Assembly: GCA_963752755.1 (NCBI GenBank)
Contig: CAVVZJ010000010.1
Span: forward strand, 310,001 to 374,000
Source: CAVVZJ01 sp963752755
GTDB taxonomy: Bacteria; Planctomycetota; Planctomycetia; Isosphaerales; Isosphaeraceae
Reading direction: 5' to 3'
Length of the DNA: 64,000 nt
The translations under genes were made by a program, and so were the position numbers. Below are positions 1 to 13,966 of the stretch, piece after piece (within the stretch, counting starts at the first letter, position 1; the number at the start of each line of letters is the position of its first letter). Below the pieces are notes generated by a model. The model did not search any database. It saw only the letters and a list, made by a program, of their open reading frames with translations, and was not told the origin of the DNA.

Positions 1-468
1 GCCTATCGGAGCGCCATCGCCAGGCCGAACGTCCACCAGCTCGGCTGGCGTTCGCAGGGGGAGATCGGGCGGTACACGTCGGCGTTCGACGTCTGCCTGA
101 TCCCGTACCGGGCGGATCACCCGTTCAATCGCGTTGCCTGCCCGACGAAGGTGATGGACTACATGGCCACGAGCCGGCCGGTCGTCTCGACCGACCTGCC
201 CGAGTGCCGACTCTACGCGCACCTCTTCCAGATCGCCGGGAATCCCACCGCCTTCGTGGACGCGATCCGCTGCATCGTCGATCGCGACAGCGACGACGGC
301 CGTGCCCCCGACCGCTGGGCCACCGCCTGCGCAGCGACCTGGGAGCAGACCTCTGCGAACCTCCTGCGTCTCTTCCGCGAGCAATGGGCCGTCCGGTCGG
401 AGGCTGTGCCGGCGACTTTAACAGGCTATCCGAGAATACTCCGTCGCCGTAAACTCTTGCTGATTTAG
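1..468 (+). CDS. glycosyltransferase (GT4-like), 3' part
   Basis: Open from the first base, so the N-terminus lies outside the window. The visible 155 residues read like the C-terminal Rossmann half of a family-1/4 glycosyltransferase: a PNVHQLGW strand, then SAFDVCLIPYR, then KVMDYMATSRPVVSTDLPE, where the acidic and glycine-poor loop would contact the nucleotide sugar. Such enzymes transfer a sugar from NDP-sugar in polysaccharide or glycolipid synthesis. The last 20 or so residues are basic and unlike the family, and a transposase remnant starts 38 bases downstream, so the natural C-terminus may have been replaced by insertion. Substrate cannot be inferred. Confidence 0.7.
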   Translation, partial: AYRSAIARPNVHQLGWRSQGEIGRYTSAFDVCLIPYRADHPFNRVACPTKVMDYMATSRPVVSTDLPECRLYAHLFQIAGNPTAFVDAIRCIVDRDSDDGRAPDRWATACAATWEQTSANLLRLFREQWAVRSEAVPATLTGYPRILRRRKLLLI

Positions 469-506
469 CAGGCCCGCAGGACCCACCGACGACGGAGCAG
501 GCCCCG

Positions 507-985
507 ATGCGGAAGCCCTGCCCCTCCGACCCGACCGACCCGCAGTGGGAGATCGCCGAGGCCTTGATCCCCGTCTCGAAGCTCGGATGACCCCGCCAGG
601 TCGAGATCCAGGAGGTGCTCAACGCCATCCTCGATGTCGCCCGCAGCGGCTGCCCGTGGGACATGCTCCCGCTGACCTCCCACCCCAGAGCACCGTCTAC
701 GACTCCTTCCCGCAGTGGCGGGACGACGGCACCTGGCAGCTGATCATGGACGCCCTGCGGCGGCAGGTACGGGTCGCCGAGGGGCGGAAGCCCGTCCCCA
801 GTGCCGGCAGCATCGACAGGCCGACGGTCAAGGGGGCCGAGGTCGGCGGCGTGCGGGGCTACGACGGCGGCAAGAAGATCCGGGGCCGCAAGCGGTACAT
901 CGTCGTAGATTCGCTGGGGTTGCTGCTGGTCGTGCTGGTCACGGCGGCCTCCGCCGATGACGGGATGATCGCCCCCGAGGTGTTG
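507..985 (+). pseudogene. IS5-family transposase remnant
   Basis: Starts ATG CGG AAG with the family opening SDPTDPQWEIAEALIP, then hits TGA at 588. The reading continues in other frames as VEIQEVLNAILDVARSGCPWDMLP, then STVYDSFPQWRDDGTW and EVGGVRGYDGGKKIRGRKRY, which are the conserved N-terminal and first catalytic blocks of IS5-group DDE transposases. At about 970-990 the sequence stops matching IS5 and becomes an ISKra4 transposase. At least two frameshifts or stops and no catalytic C-terminus make this a dead gene. Confidence 0.75.
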
Positions 986-1845
986 GGCCGGCGGAAGCCC
1001 GAGGTGGACGGCCCCCGGCGGCACCACCGCCGGGACAAGGGCGAGAAGCCCAAAAGAAGCGGATGGCCCGCCTCGGGGCCGTCGACAGCATCGAGCCGTT
1101 CGTCCGCACCGCCGACGACATCCTTGACGAGGTGCTCCGGGACGAGTGTGCCAAGAAGCGTCCCGAGCCTCAGCACAGGCACGTCTGGGCCGAGATGATC
1201 CGGGAGATCGAAGGCCAGCCGCCAGTGACGGCCAAGGACGGGCTGTTCTGCCGGTTGTTCGACGAACTGGCGATCCGCAACCCCGGTCAGGGCCGCCCGG
1301 TGATCTGCCTGATGGACGGGGAACGGTCGTTGTGGGACGCCCGGGAGGCGTATTTCCCCGAGGCGGTCGGGGTGCTGGACCTGTTCCACGTCCTGGAGCG
1401 GGTCTGGTCCGTGGCCCACGGCTTCCACAAGGAGGGCAGTGATGAGGCCGAGCCGTTCGTGGAGGAGCGGCTGCGTGACCTGCTGGAGGGGCGGGTCGAT
1501 TCGGTGATCGAGGGCGTTCGCCGACGGATGACTCGGGAGCGGCTCCGGGGGAACAAGCGGAAGGTGGTCAGGTCGGCGATCGAGTCCCTGGCGAACAACC
1601 GGGAGCCCATAAGGTATGACGAGTCCCTGGCGGCGGGCGACCCGATCGGCAGCGGCGTAACGGAGGGTGCGTGTCGCCCTCTGGTCAAGGACCGGATGGA
1701 ACTGACGGGGATGCGTTGGACGCTGGCGGGAGCCCAGGCGATGCTCCACGTCCGGGCGTTGGACCTCAACGACCAGTGGGAGGAGTTCCTGGAGTACCGC
1801 ATCGAGCAGGAGCAAACCAGGCACTACGGGGCAGTTGCGGCATAG
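985..1845 (+). pseudogene. ISKra4-family transposase, C-terminal fragment
   Basis: Frame 1 from about 985 reads RMARLGAVDSIEPFVRTADDILDEVLR, then the DDE core with VICLMDGERSLWDAREAYFP and LDLFHVLERVW, and the highly conserved end GSGVTEGACRPLVKDRMEL followed by TGMRWTLAGAQAMLHVRAL. These are ISKra4 signatures. The N-terminal third with the zinc ribbon is missing and is replaced by an IS5-family N-terminus, so the piece cannot be functional. The ATG at 1063 is only the first Met in an open frame. It probably arose by insertion or recombination of one element into another. Confidence 0.75.
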
Positions 1846-1856
1846 CGGGCGGCCAG

Positions 1857-6910
<5,054 letters not shown>

Positions 6911-6914
<4 letters not shown>

Positions 6915-7510
6915 GGCGTGCCTCCCGCGTCCCAGGCCTCGCGGATTCGACGGAGCTTGCGTTCGACCGTCTTCTCGACGCAGCCGAGCCGCCCGGCGAT
7001 CTCGGCGACGGTGTAGCCCTCCAGCCGCCACAGGGCCACCTGGCGAAGCGTCGGGTCGCCCAGCGCCTCGAGCCGACGCCGACACTCCTCGGCCATGATG
7101 GCGGCGAGCTGCGGGGTGAGCTCGGGGTCGAGGAACCCGGACGCCCCGAGATCCTCCAGGTCGGACAGCGTCCGCACCCGGCCGCCGCCGCGCGACCTGC
7201 GGGTCTGGTGGTGCAGGAGGTTGATCGCCTTGCGGACGGTCAGGACGTAGAGCACCTGCCAGAGGTCGCCGCGATCCTGGAGCTTCGGGAACTGGCCGTC
7301 TTCGGCGCGGCGGTAGAAGCTGTCGAAGGCGCTCAGGGCCACGTCCTCCGCGCCGTCGAGGCCGCGGGGCGAGGCCCGCAGCCGGCCCCGCGCCAGCGCG
7401 ACGAGCCGGCCGAAATACCGCTCCCAGTGGGGCTGGGCGGCCGCGCGATCGCCGGCCCGGATCAGGCCGAGGCAGCGAGTGATCGACCCATCATCCGAGG
7501 ATGTCGCCAT
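6911..7510 (-). CDS. ECF-type RNA polymerase sigma factor
   Basis: 199 residues from ATG 7510 (MATSSDDGSITRCLGLIR). It has a region 2 with RYFGRLVALARGRLR and DGAEDVALSAFDSFYRRAEDGQF, and a region 4 helix-turn-helix with TLRQVALWRLEGYTVAEIAGRLG followed by KTVERKLRRIR. This is the planctomycete ECF group (Sigma70_ECF, PF07638) usually paired with WD40 kinases. Its stop overlaps the kinase start by four bases. By family logic the kinase would control this sigma by phosphorylation in place of a membrane anti-sigma. An in-frame extension upstream to 7813 exists but is low in conserved character, so the shorter start was chosen. Confidence 0.9.
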
Positions 7511-7866
7511 CGCCGCCTCCGGGGCCCGACGCCGTGGAGCTATCGCACCGATTGTAGTGGGCTCGGGACACCGTGCAAACCGCCTCCTGCGATACAAAGA
7601 TGATTTGTGCACGAAGAGGATATTTTTTCCTCGCGGGGATGTCGGGTCGCGGGCGCGTTTGTTGAGTTCCCGAGTGGAGCGTCGCGGGTCGGACCGGTCG
7701 GCGGCTCCGGGGAAGCCGAGGCCCCTTCTACCTCGGGGAGATGTGAGGCAGTGAGGAGCTTGCAATGATCGGTCTTGCGAAGAGGATTCTCGGAACGGAG
7801 GGGAGACGGTCATCGGAACGAGCTCGGAGAACCGGGGCGTCGCGCAGATGTCCCTAACTGGAAGCC
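7511..7866. other. intergenic region between divergent sigma factor and RTX gene
   Basis: No gene was recognised. The stretch nearest the sigma factor (about 7550-7640) is locally AT-richer, with T and A runs near 7620, and is the likely promoter region of the sigma-kinase operon. No operator or terminator was identified with confidence. Confidence 0.4.
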
Positions 7867-8331
7867 ATGGAGGCCCGCGAGCTGAAGACCGGCAACATCA
7901 CGTTCGACATCGACACGATCTTCATCGACGGGACATCCGTCGGCACCCAGACCAAGGTCGAGATCGACGGGAGGGACTGGTGGAACCCGTTCGATGACCT
8001 CGTCCGGGTCACCGAGACAGACCGCCAGACGAACCAGCTCGTCGATCAGAAGTCCTTCCCGACCGGAGTTGTGCATTCTGTCGCGTACCGCGGCGGCGGC
8101 GACGACCTCTTCCTGAACGCAACGGGCATTCACTCGACGGCCTATGGAGACGCCGGGAACGACACCCTCCAGGGCGGCAGCGGCAACGACTGGCTCTTCG
8201 GCGGCGACGGCTACGACTCCCTGTACGGCAACGGCGGTGACGACTGGTCGAACGGAGACAACCAGAATGACTGGCTCGACGGCGGCGACGGGAACGACCT
8301 GGTGCGGTTTTTCGTTGACCGTGACGGTTGA
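7867..8331 (+). pseudogene. RTX (Ca-binding nonapeptide repeat) protein, truncated by IS630
   Basis: Residues 1-75 include FDIDTIFIDGTSVGTQTKVEIDGRD-like N-terminal sequence beginning MEARELKTGN, which recalls the planctomycete LEPR-XLL start. From about residue 85 there are tandem GGxGxDxLx nonapeptides (AGNDTLQGGSGNDWLFGGDG, YGNGGDDWSNGD, LDGGDGNDL) that form a calcium-binding beta-roll in secreted proteins. The last nine residues and the stop are encoded by the IS630 terminal inverted repeat starting at 8302. The rest of the gene is not seen beyond the element, so the downstream part was lost. Confidence 0.8.
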
Positions 8332-9343
8332 TCCGGTTATCCCTCCACGGTAAAGGAGGGCCAGCCCAGACGAGAGCCTACTCGACCGACCTGCGCCAGC
8401 GGGTCGTCGCCGCCTCCGACGCCCGCGCGGGGACCCAGGAGCCGGTCGCCGCCCGCTTCGCCGTGAGCCTCTCCTGGGTCCGCAAGCTCCTCCGCCAGCG
8501 TCGCGACACCGGCTCGATCGAGCCCAGGCCGCACGGCAGCGGTCACGCCCCGGCCTTCGACCCCGCCGCCGACGCGCGGCTCCGCCAGGCTGTCCGCGAC
8601 GCCCCCGACGCCACGCTCCCGGAGCGGGGCCGGACCGCGGGGGTGGCGTGCAGCCCCGCGGCGGTCTACCGGGCGCTGGACCGGCTGGGGATCACGCGAA
8701 AAAAACGTCGCGGCGGGCGGCCGAGCAGGACCGGCCCGAGCGGAAGGCCCAGCGGGCCGCCTGGCGCGAGCAGTTCGCCGCGGTCGACCCGGCGCAGCGG
8801 GTCTTCCTCGACGAGTCGGGCGCCAGCACGGCGATGGACCGCACGTACGGCCGCGCCCCCTCCGGGGTGCGCGTCGACGGCCCGGTGCCGCACGGCCACT
8901 GCCAGGTCGTGACCCTGACCGCCGCCGTCCGGCTCGACGGCGTGCCGGTCTCGGCCTGCCTGGCGTTCGAGGGGGCGACCGACATCGCGTCCTTCGAGAC
9001 ATCCGTGGCGAAGTGCCTGGTGCCGGCCCTGCGGCCGGGTGACATCGTGGTGATGGATAACCTGGCCGGCCACAAGACCGCCGAGGTGGCCCGGCTGATC
9101 GAGGCGGCCGGGGCCACCGTCCGCCACCTGCCGGCGTACAGCCCGGACCTCAACCCGATCGAGCAGCTCTTCAGCAAGCTCAAGGCGGCCCTGCGTAAGG
9201 CGGCGGCGCGGACGGTGGATGCCCTGATCGAGGCGATGGGCGAGGGCCTGCGGGCGATCCGGGTGGACGACATCCGGGGATGGTTCGCCCATAGCGGATA
9301 CCCGACCGACTCGTCAACCGTCACGGTCAACGAAAAACCGCAC
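8302..9343 (+). mobile_element. IS630-family insertion sequence, complete
   Basis: Bounded by a perfect 30-bp inverted repeat at 8302-8331 and 9314-9343 (outer end gtgcggtttttcgttgaccg). IS630 elements insert at TA. A TA follows the right end (9344-9345) but the left flank is TG, so the expected duplication is not intact. It carries one two-frame transposase gene and lies in an RTX-repeat gene. Confidence 0.9.
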
Positions 9344-9346
9344 TAA
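8328..9346 (+). CDS. IS630 transposase (OrfA-OrfB by -1 frameshift)
   Basis: OrfA holds a helix-turn-helix DNA-binding domain (YSTDLRQRVVAASDA, VAARFAVSLSWVRKLL). OrfB holds the DDE domain with VFLDESG, VVMDNLAGHK and YSPDLNPIEQLFSKLK. The frames join at seven A residues (8699-8705). Reading GITRKK then slipping -1 gives TSRRAAEQDRPE and a contiguous IS630 protein, so programmed frameshifting is expected. A strong AAGGAGG at 8353-8359 precedes ACG AGA GCC TAC (8370), where relatives start with ATG, so the natural start codon seems mutated. The only other in-frame candidate is a TTG at 8328 inside the terminal repeat. Catalytic residues are all present. Confidence 0.85.
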
Positions 9347-9437
9347 TTGTGCGAGTTACATCGGGGGGGGCATGGGCGCTGGAGTGACCCGCGGCGATTC
9401 AGTCCCACCCGTCAGTCGATGATTCGGTCGATGACAC

Positions 9438-10977
9438 GAATGGCACTTAGATTTCCACAAGCTACAGCCTGAGATCGGGATACAGCGATAGCGGGGCTCT
9501 GGCTCTGATGGGGGCAGGTGCACTCCTCCTCCAACCCGGAGCCAGAGCGATGCGAGGCCCTTCGCACGGACGTCTTCGCCAGCAGGTCGACACCCTTCGG
9601 CGGGAGTTCCTCCAGGGGGGCGAACTCCCCTTCGCCGATGTCCTCTCGTCGGGGTGCCTCACCGAGGCGATGGCCGAGATCAAGGCGGCCTGGAACGACC
9701 GCATCTTCACCCCGCTTGTGACCCTCTGGGTCTTCCTCGGCCAGGTGCTCAATGCCGACCAGTCCGGCCGCGCCGCGGTCGCCCGACTGATCGCGCATCG
9801 CGTCGCCGAGGGGCTGCCGCCGTGCAGCTCGGACACAGGCGGCTACTGCCAGGCGCGGAAGCGCCTGCCTGAGCGGTTCTTCGCCGCCGTGGCCCGCCTC
9901 GTCGGGCGAAACCTCGACGCACAGGTCGATCGTCGCTGGCTCTGGAAGGGCCGACGCGTCTGCCTGTTCGACGGGTCCACGGTCTCCATGCCCGACACCC
10001 CGGAGAACCGGCGCGAGTACCCGCTGGCCTATAACCAGGTCCCCGGGACGAGCTCCGCCCCCGCTCGGATCGGGGCCATCATCTCGCTGTCCTGCGGCGC
10101 GATCCTCGACCTGGGCATCGGCCGCTACGCCGGCAAGGGCCAGGGCGAGGTCAGCCTCCTGCGCCAGCTGTGGGACGTGCTCCGCCCCGGCGACGTGCTG
10201 CTGGGCGACCGCCTGATGTCGGGCTGGGTCGGCATGTACCTGCTCAAGCAGCGGGGCGTCGACACCGTCAGCCGCCTCTCGGCGCACCGCCGGGCCGACT
10301 TCCGCAAGGGGAGGCGCCTGGGCAAGGACGACCACCTCGTCGTGTGGAAGAAGCCCACGTCGATCCGCTCGGTGGACCGGAAGACCTACAACGAGCTGCC
10401 CGAGGCGATCACGGTCCGCGAGGTGCGATTCCGGGTGGAGCAGGCGGGGTTCCGGACCCGGTCGATCGTGGTGGTGACGACCCTGCTGGACCCTGCCCAG
10501 GCGAGCCGGGAGGAGCGGGCCGAGCTGTACCGGGCCCGGTGGAACAACGAGCTCGATCTGAGGTCGATCAAAGTCACGCTCCAGATGGACAGGCTGCGAT
10601 GCAAGACGCCGGAGCTCGTGCGCAAGGAGATCTGGACGCACGTGCTGGCGTACAACCTGATCCGCACGGTGATGGCGCAGGCGGCGGCCGGCGAGGGGGT
10701 CGCGCCGCGTTCGATCAGCTTCAAGGCGACGCTCCAGGTGCTCGAGGCGTTCCGGCCGCTGATCGCCCCCCGGGCCCACCTCGGCGCGGGGCACCTGGCG
10801 GCACTCTACGGGCCGCTGCTCCGGGCCATCGCGGTCCATCGGGTCGCCGACCGGCCCGACCGGTTCGAGCCCCGCATGACCAAGAAGGGGCCGAGGGGGT
10901 ACGAGAGCCTGAAGAGGCCGCGGAAAGAGATCAAACTCCAGATGCTCAAACGAGCTAGCAAAATCTAAGTGCCATTC
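9438..10977 (+). mobile_element. IS4-family insertion sequence, complete, 11-bp target duplication
   Basis: Inverted repeats of 17 bp, gaatggcacttagattt, at 9438-9454 and in reverse complement at 10961-10977. Directly outside them the 11-base sequence gtcgatgacac occurs at 9427-9437 and 10978-10988 as a target-site duplication, within the 9-12 bp range of IS4. Ends, duplication and gene are all intact, so this looks like a recent insertion. Confidence 0.95.
9550..10968 (+). CDS. IS4-family transposase
   Basis: About 472 residues. DDE motifs are CLFDGSTVSMPD (first Asp), LLGDRLMSGW (second Asp) and the IS4 signature YRARWNNELDLRSIK, which matches Y-(2)-R-(3)-E-(6)-K exactly. The start at 9550 (MRGPSHGRLRQQVDTLRREF) is preferred because GGAG lies just upstream. 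An upstream ATG at 9508 is in frame but adds a poorly conserved leader. No frameshifts. The gene fills its element and stops 10 bases before the right end, inside the terminal repeat, so the IS is probably active. Confidence 0.92.
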   Translation: MRGPSHGRLRQQVDTLRREFLQGGELPFADVLSSGCLTEAMAEIKAAWNDRIFTPLVTLWVFLGQVLNADQSGRAAVARLIAHRVAEGLPPCSSDTGGYCQARKRLPERFFAAVARLVGRNLDAQVDRRWLWKGRRVCLFDGSTVSMPDTPENRREYPLAYNQVPGTSSAPARIGAIISLSCGAILDLGIGRYAGKGQGEVSLLRQLWDVLRPGDVLLGDRLMSGWVGMYLLKQRGVDTVSRLSAHRRADFRKGRRLGKDDHLVVWKKPTSIRSVDRKTYNELPEAITVREVRFRVEQAGFRTRSIVVVTTLLDPAQASREERAELYRARWNNELDLRSIKVTLQMDRLRCKTPELVRKEIWTHVLAYNLIRTVMAQAAAGEGVAPRSISFKATLQVLEAFRPLIAPRAHLGAGHLAALYGPLLRAIAVHRVADRPDRFEPRMTKKGPRGYESLKRPRKEIKLQMLKRASKI

Positions 10978-11143
10978 GTCGATGACACCGAAGCACGCTG
11001 CGCGAGACCCGAAACAAGCGTAATGGGACGATTGACTCGAAATCGTCACCCCCTCTGCAAACCCCTTCCAGGAAGGCCCAAAAATACAGAGATGATGTTC
11101 CATGGAGCCGACTTTCCGCACATCTCGTCCGTGATTTCGTCGA

Positions 11144-12216
11144 GGCTCATGATGGATTCCGGGGTGGTGTCAGCAACAGGCCGATCAGCGACCCCAAGAG
11201 CCTCTTTCCCCGGGCCCGGACGTTGTGAACGAACTCGAAGAAGCCCAGGTACAGCGGCAGGCTCTCCTGCGGGATACCCCGGTGTGGCCGCAGCCAACTC
11301 CGGAGCAACGACCAGAATCCTTCCAGCCTGTTGACGTGAACCTCGCAGAAACCGTCACCGTCATCATCCCGGGCGTACTCGCCCGCCGCATGACAGACCG
11401 TCTCGTGGCCGTAGCCCCACGCCACCAGCCGGCTGTAGATGTCGTATTCATCGGTGTAGAGCCGGGTACCCTTGGCGATCGTCCGCGCGATCAGCGGGCC
11501 GATCGTCGCTTGCTGGACGTTGGACAGCATCCGGATCACCACCTCGCCACCCCGCTGCAACATCCCGAAGATCGGCGGCTTCTCCTTGGCCAGGGTCCCC
11601 CGCCCCCGCTCCCCCTTCAGCCGTCGCCGTCGAGGGGGCCGGCCTTTTTTTTGACCGCCTCGGGATGGCCCTTATGTCCGGCCACCACATAGACTTCGTG
11701 GCACTCGACCTCGCCCTCCAGCACGACCGGGGGGCGACGGGCGACGATCCCCGGTCGCAACTGCTGGATCATCGCCCGGGCGTCGTCCTTGTTGATGTCC
11801 AACTCGCTGGCGATCTGCAATCCTGAGCGGTTCAGGCCCATCCGGTACAGGCAGGCAATCCAGGTCCGCAGCGGCAGGTGATGGCCGGCGAAGACGGTGT
11901 CGGTCAGGTCGTCGAAGCGTTGGCGGCAGCCCCGGCACTCGTAGCGTTGGCGATGCATCTCGGTGTCATCGCGGCCGTTCTTGATGACCGAATCCGAGGA
12001 GCAACGAGGGCAGGTCACGCCGTCCGGCCATCGCATCTCCCGGATGGTCTGGTAGCACTGGGCGTCGTTGAAGAGGTTCTGGATGTTCACCATCGATCGA
12101 CGCCTCGGGTACCGGGCCAGGGGGTGGGTCGAGCCACTCCGAAGCTCGACGGATAAGGCCGATTGTAACGACTCGGGCGCCCCTTCGGACCACCACCCCG
12201 GAATCCATCATGAGCC
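11144..12216 (-). mobile_element. IS1595-family (ISXO2-like) insertion sequence
   Basis: Terminal inverted repeats of about 26 bp at 11144-11169 and 12191-12216, with outer end ggctcatgatggattccggg. The flanking 7-mer tcgtcga is present on both sides (11137-11143, 12217-12223), close to the 8-bp duplication typical of IS1595. The same terminal repeats bound two 172-bp non-coding elements at 28866-29037 and 39837-40008. The element lies within a pre-existing long inverted repeat. Confidence 0.92.
11147..12093 (-). CDS. ISXO2-like (IS1595) transposase, two frames
   Basis: The first frame (12093-11617) starts MVNIQNLFNDAQCYQTIREM and carries the zinc ribbon CPRCSSDS...CRGC, typical of ISXO2-like transposases, followed by an HTH-like region and EVECHEVYVVAGHKGHPE. 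It stops soon after KKK at eight A residues (T-run 11645-11652 on the plus strand). Slipping -1 there gives GRPPRRRRLKGERGRG and joins the second frame, which has TDEYDIYSRLVAWGYGHETV and the conserved HVNRLEGFWSLLRSW. The A8 run could be a programmed -1 or transcriptional slippage site, or a simple indel. All catalytic blocks are present. Confidence 0.8.
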
Positions 12217-12448
12217 TCGTCGAATTAGCCCTCGCTCCCTCCCAGTGAAGTCGGGGTGCCCTTGTCGGGGTGAGAGCGCCGCGGTCCGAGTCGATCCTCC
12301 ACCCGACCGCACGTCTCCCCGGTGCGGCATTCTGCGCCTCGTCCCACGCGGGGGCAATGTCTACCATGCCGGACCGCCGACCTGCCCCGAGACTTACGGC
12401 GACGGCCATGAGCGTAAGGAGCCGTTCCAAAATAACTTGGTGAATTTC

Positions 12449-13676
12449 CTATCTCGGTGAGATGGTGTAGTTCCACTCCCCGTGGAACTTGGCCTTCTTG
12501 ATTCTGATCCTGGCGAACTCCTCATCCGTGACCTTCAGTCCGGTCGGGTAGGAGTTGGTGTCCAGTTCGGCATTGATCTTCAGCCCCGCCTTGGTCCTGG
12601 TGCTCCCGATCAGGCTCACCACGACGGAGCGGCTGACCAGGGGCCTCCCTCGCCAGTTCTCGGTGATGTGGCAGAACATCCGGTGCTCGATCTTGTTCCA
12701 CTTGCTCGTGCCCGGCGGGAAGTGGCACACGGCGATCCGCAGGCCGATCTCGTCGGCGAGCCCTTGCAAGGCGACCTTCCACAGCCGGGAGCGGCTGCCG
12801 TTGCTCCCGCCCCCGTCCGCAGTCACCAGCAGGTCGGTCGCCCGGGGGTAGACCCGTCGTCCCATGTTGGACCACCAACGACGCAAGCGTCTCGGCGGCG
12901 AACCGGGCGGTGTCGTGGTCGATCCCGACGCTGACCCAGCCCTCGTTGAGGCGTCTGGTCGTAGACGCCATAGGGGGCGACCTTGCCCAGGGCCTTGTCG
13001 ATGAAGTCCTTGCACCGGACCTCCTCCGGCGACCCCTCGGGCTGCCATTCCCGCCCGGCGATTCTTGAAATCCCCGACCAATTCCTTCTTCTTCGTGTCC
13101 ACCGAGACGACGGGCTGGCCTCGCCTCTGGAAGGAGCGGACCTGCTTGGCGATGTACTCGAACTGGGCATCCCGGTCGGGATGGGAGGCCCCCTCCCGGG
13201 TCTTGCGGTTGACCTGGAGGTTGTAGCCCATCGCCCGGAGCAACCGGGCTACCGTCTGGTGGCTGACCTGATGGCCTTGGCCGATCAGGGCCTCCGCCAG
13301 ATTCCGGGTGCTCTTGCAGGTCCAGAGCAGCGGCGACTGGGGGTCTCCTCGGGTCGAGGGGTTGACGAGAGTCTCCAGGTCCTTCGAGGAGCGTCCGGTC
13401 CTCCTGGGCGAGCCGCTTCCTCCCCCCACCCGGGCTGCGGACATGAGGCTCGGGGGCGGGGTGCGTCGGAGGAGCTTCGGGGGACTGGCACTCGGCGATC
13501 CCCGCCCGGATCGTGGTCTGCGACAGCCCCGTGGCCTCGGCGACGGCAGTGATCCCGCCCCAGCCGAGGGCGAGTGCTTCACTGGCCGCCCAACGCCGCC
13601 GCATCCGCTCGTCCATGATCCGGGACAGGGCTTGATACTTCCTTCGCACTGTAGGGATCGCTTCGTCGGTGACCAT
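12449..13676 (-). pseudogene. ISAzo13-family transposase, frameshifted
   Basis: Begins at ATG 13676 with MDERMRRRWAASEALALGWGG and ITAVAEATGLSQTTIRAGI, the ISAzo13 N-terminal DNA-binding region. It then continues through at least three reading frames: NLAEALIGQGHQVSHQTVAR, QPVVSVDTKKKELVGDFKN, KALGKVAPYGVYD, GWVSVGIDHDTARFAAETL, LLVTADGGGSNGSRSRLWK and CHFPPGTSKWNKIEHRMF. The acidic catalytic sites survive as sequence but cannot be made as one protein. The gene is flanked on both sides by the 263-bp inverted repeat arms. Confidence 0.85.
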
Positions 13677-13701
13677 CCCGACATCCTATGCCTGGTGCGG
13701 C

Positions 13702-13964
13702 AAATTCACCAAGTTATTTTGGAACGGCTCCTTACGCTCATGGCCGTCGCCGTAAGTCTCGGGGCAGGTCGGCGGTCCGGCATGGTAGACATTGCCCCCG
13801 CGTGGGACGAGGCGCAGAATGCCGCACCGGGGAGACGTGCGGTCGGGTGGAGGATCGACTCGGACCGCGGCGCTCTCAGCCCGACAAGGGCACCCCGACT
13901 TCACTGGGAGGGAGCGAGGGCTAATTCGACGAAATCACGGACGAGATGGGCGGAAAGTCGGCTC
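13702..13964. repeat. right arm of 263-bp inverted repeat
   Basis: Reverse complement of 11105-11143 joined to 12224-12447, nearly perfect. The inner ends (aaattcaccaagttatttt) lie directly outside the ISAzo13 transposase on both sides. The outer end merges with the IS701 transposase start (FDEITDEMGGK in one frame). Near-identity implies a recent duplication or element-mediated inversion. Confidence 0.85.
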
Positions 13965-13966
13965 TA

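Larger units (their letters stand above)
11105..12447. repeat. left arm of 263-bp inverted repeat (split by ISXO2-like IS)
   Basis: Bases 11105-11143 plus 12224-12447 (39 + 224 = 263) match the reverse complement of 13702-13964 with only a few mismatches. The arm is interrupted by the IS at 11144-12216 and its 7-bp duplication tcgtcga (11137-11143 and 12217-12223). The arms flank the dead ISAzo13 transposase. The outer about 40 bases resemble the start of the IS701 transposase coding region next door. Confidence 0.85.
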
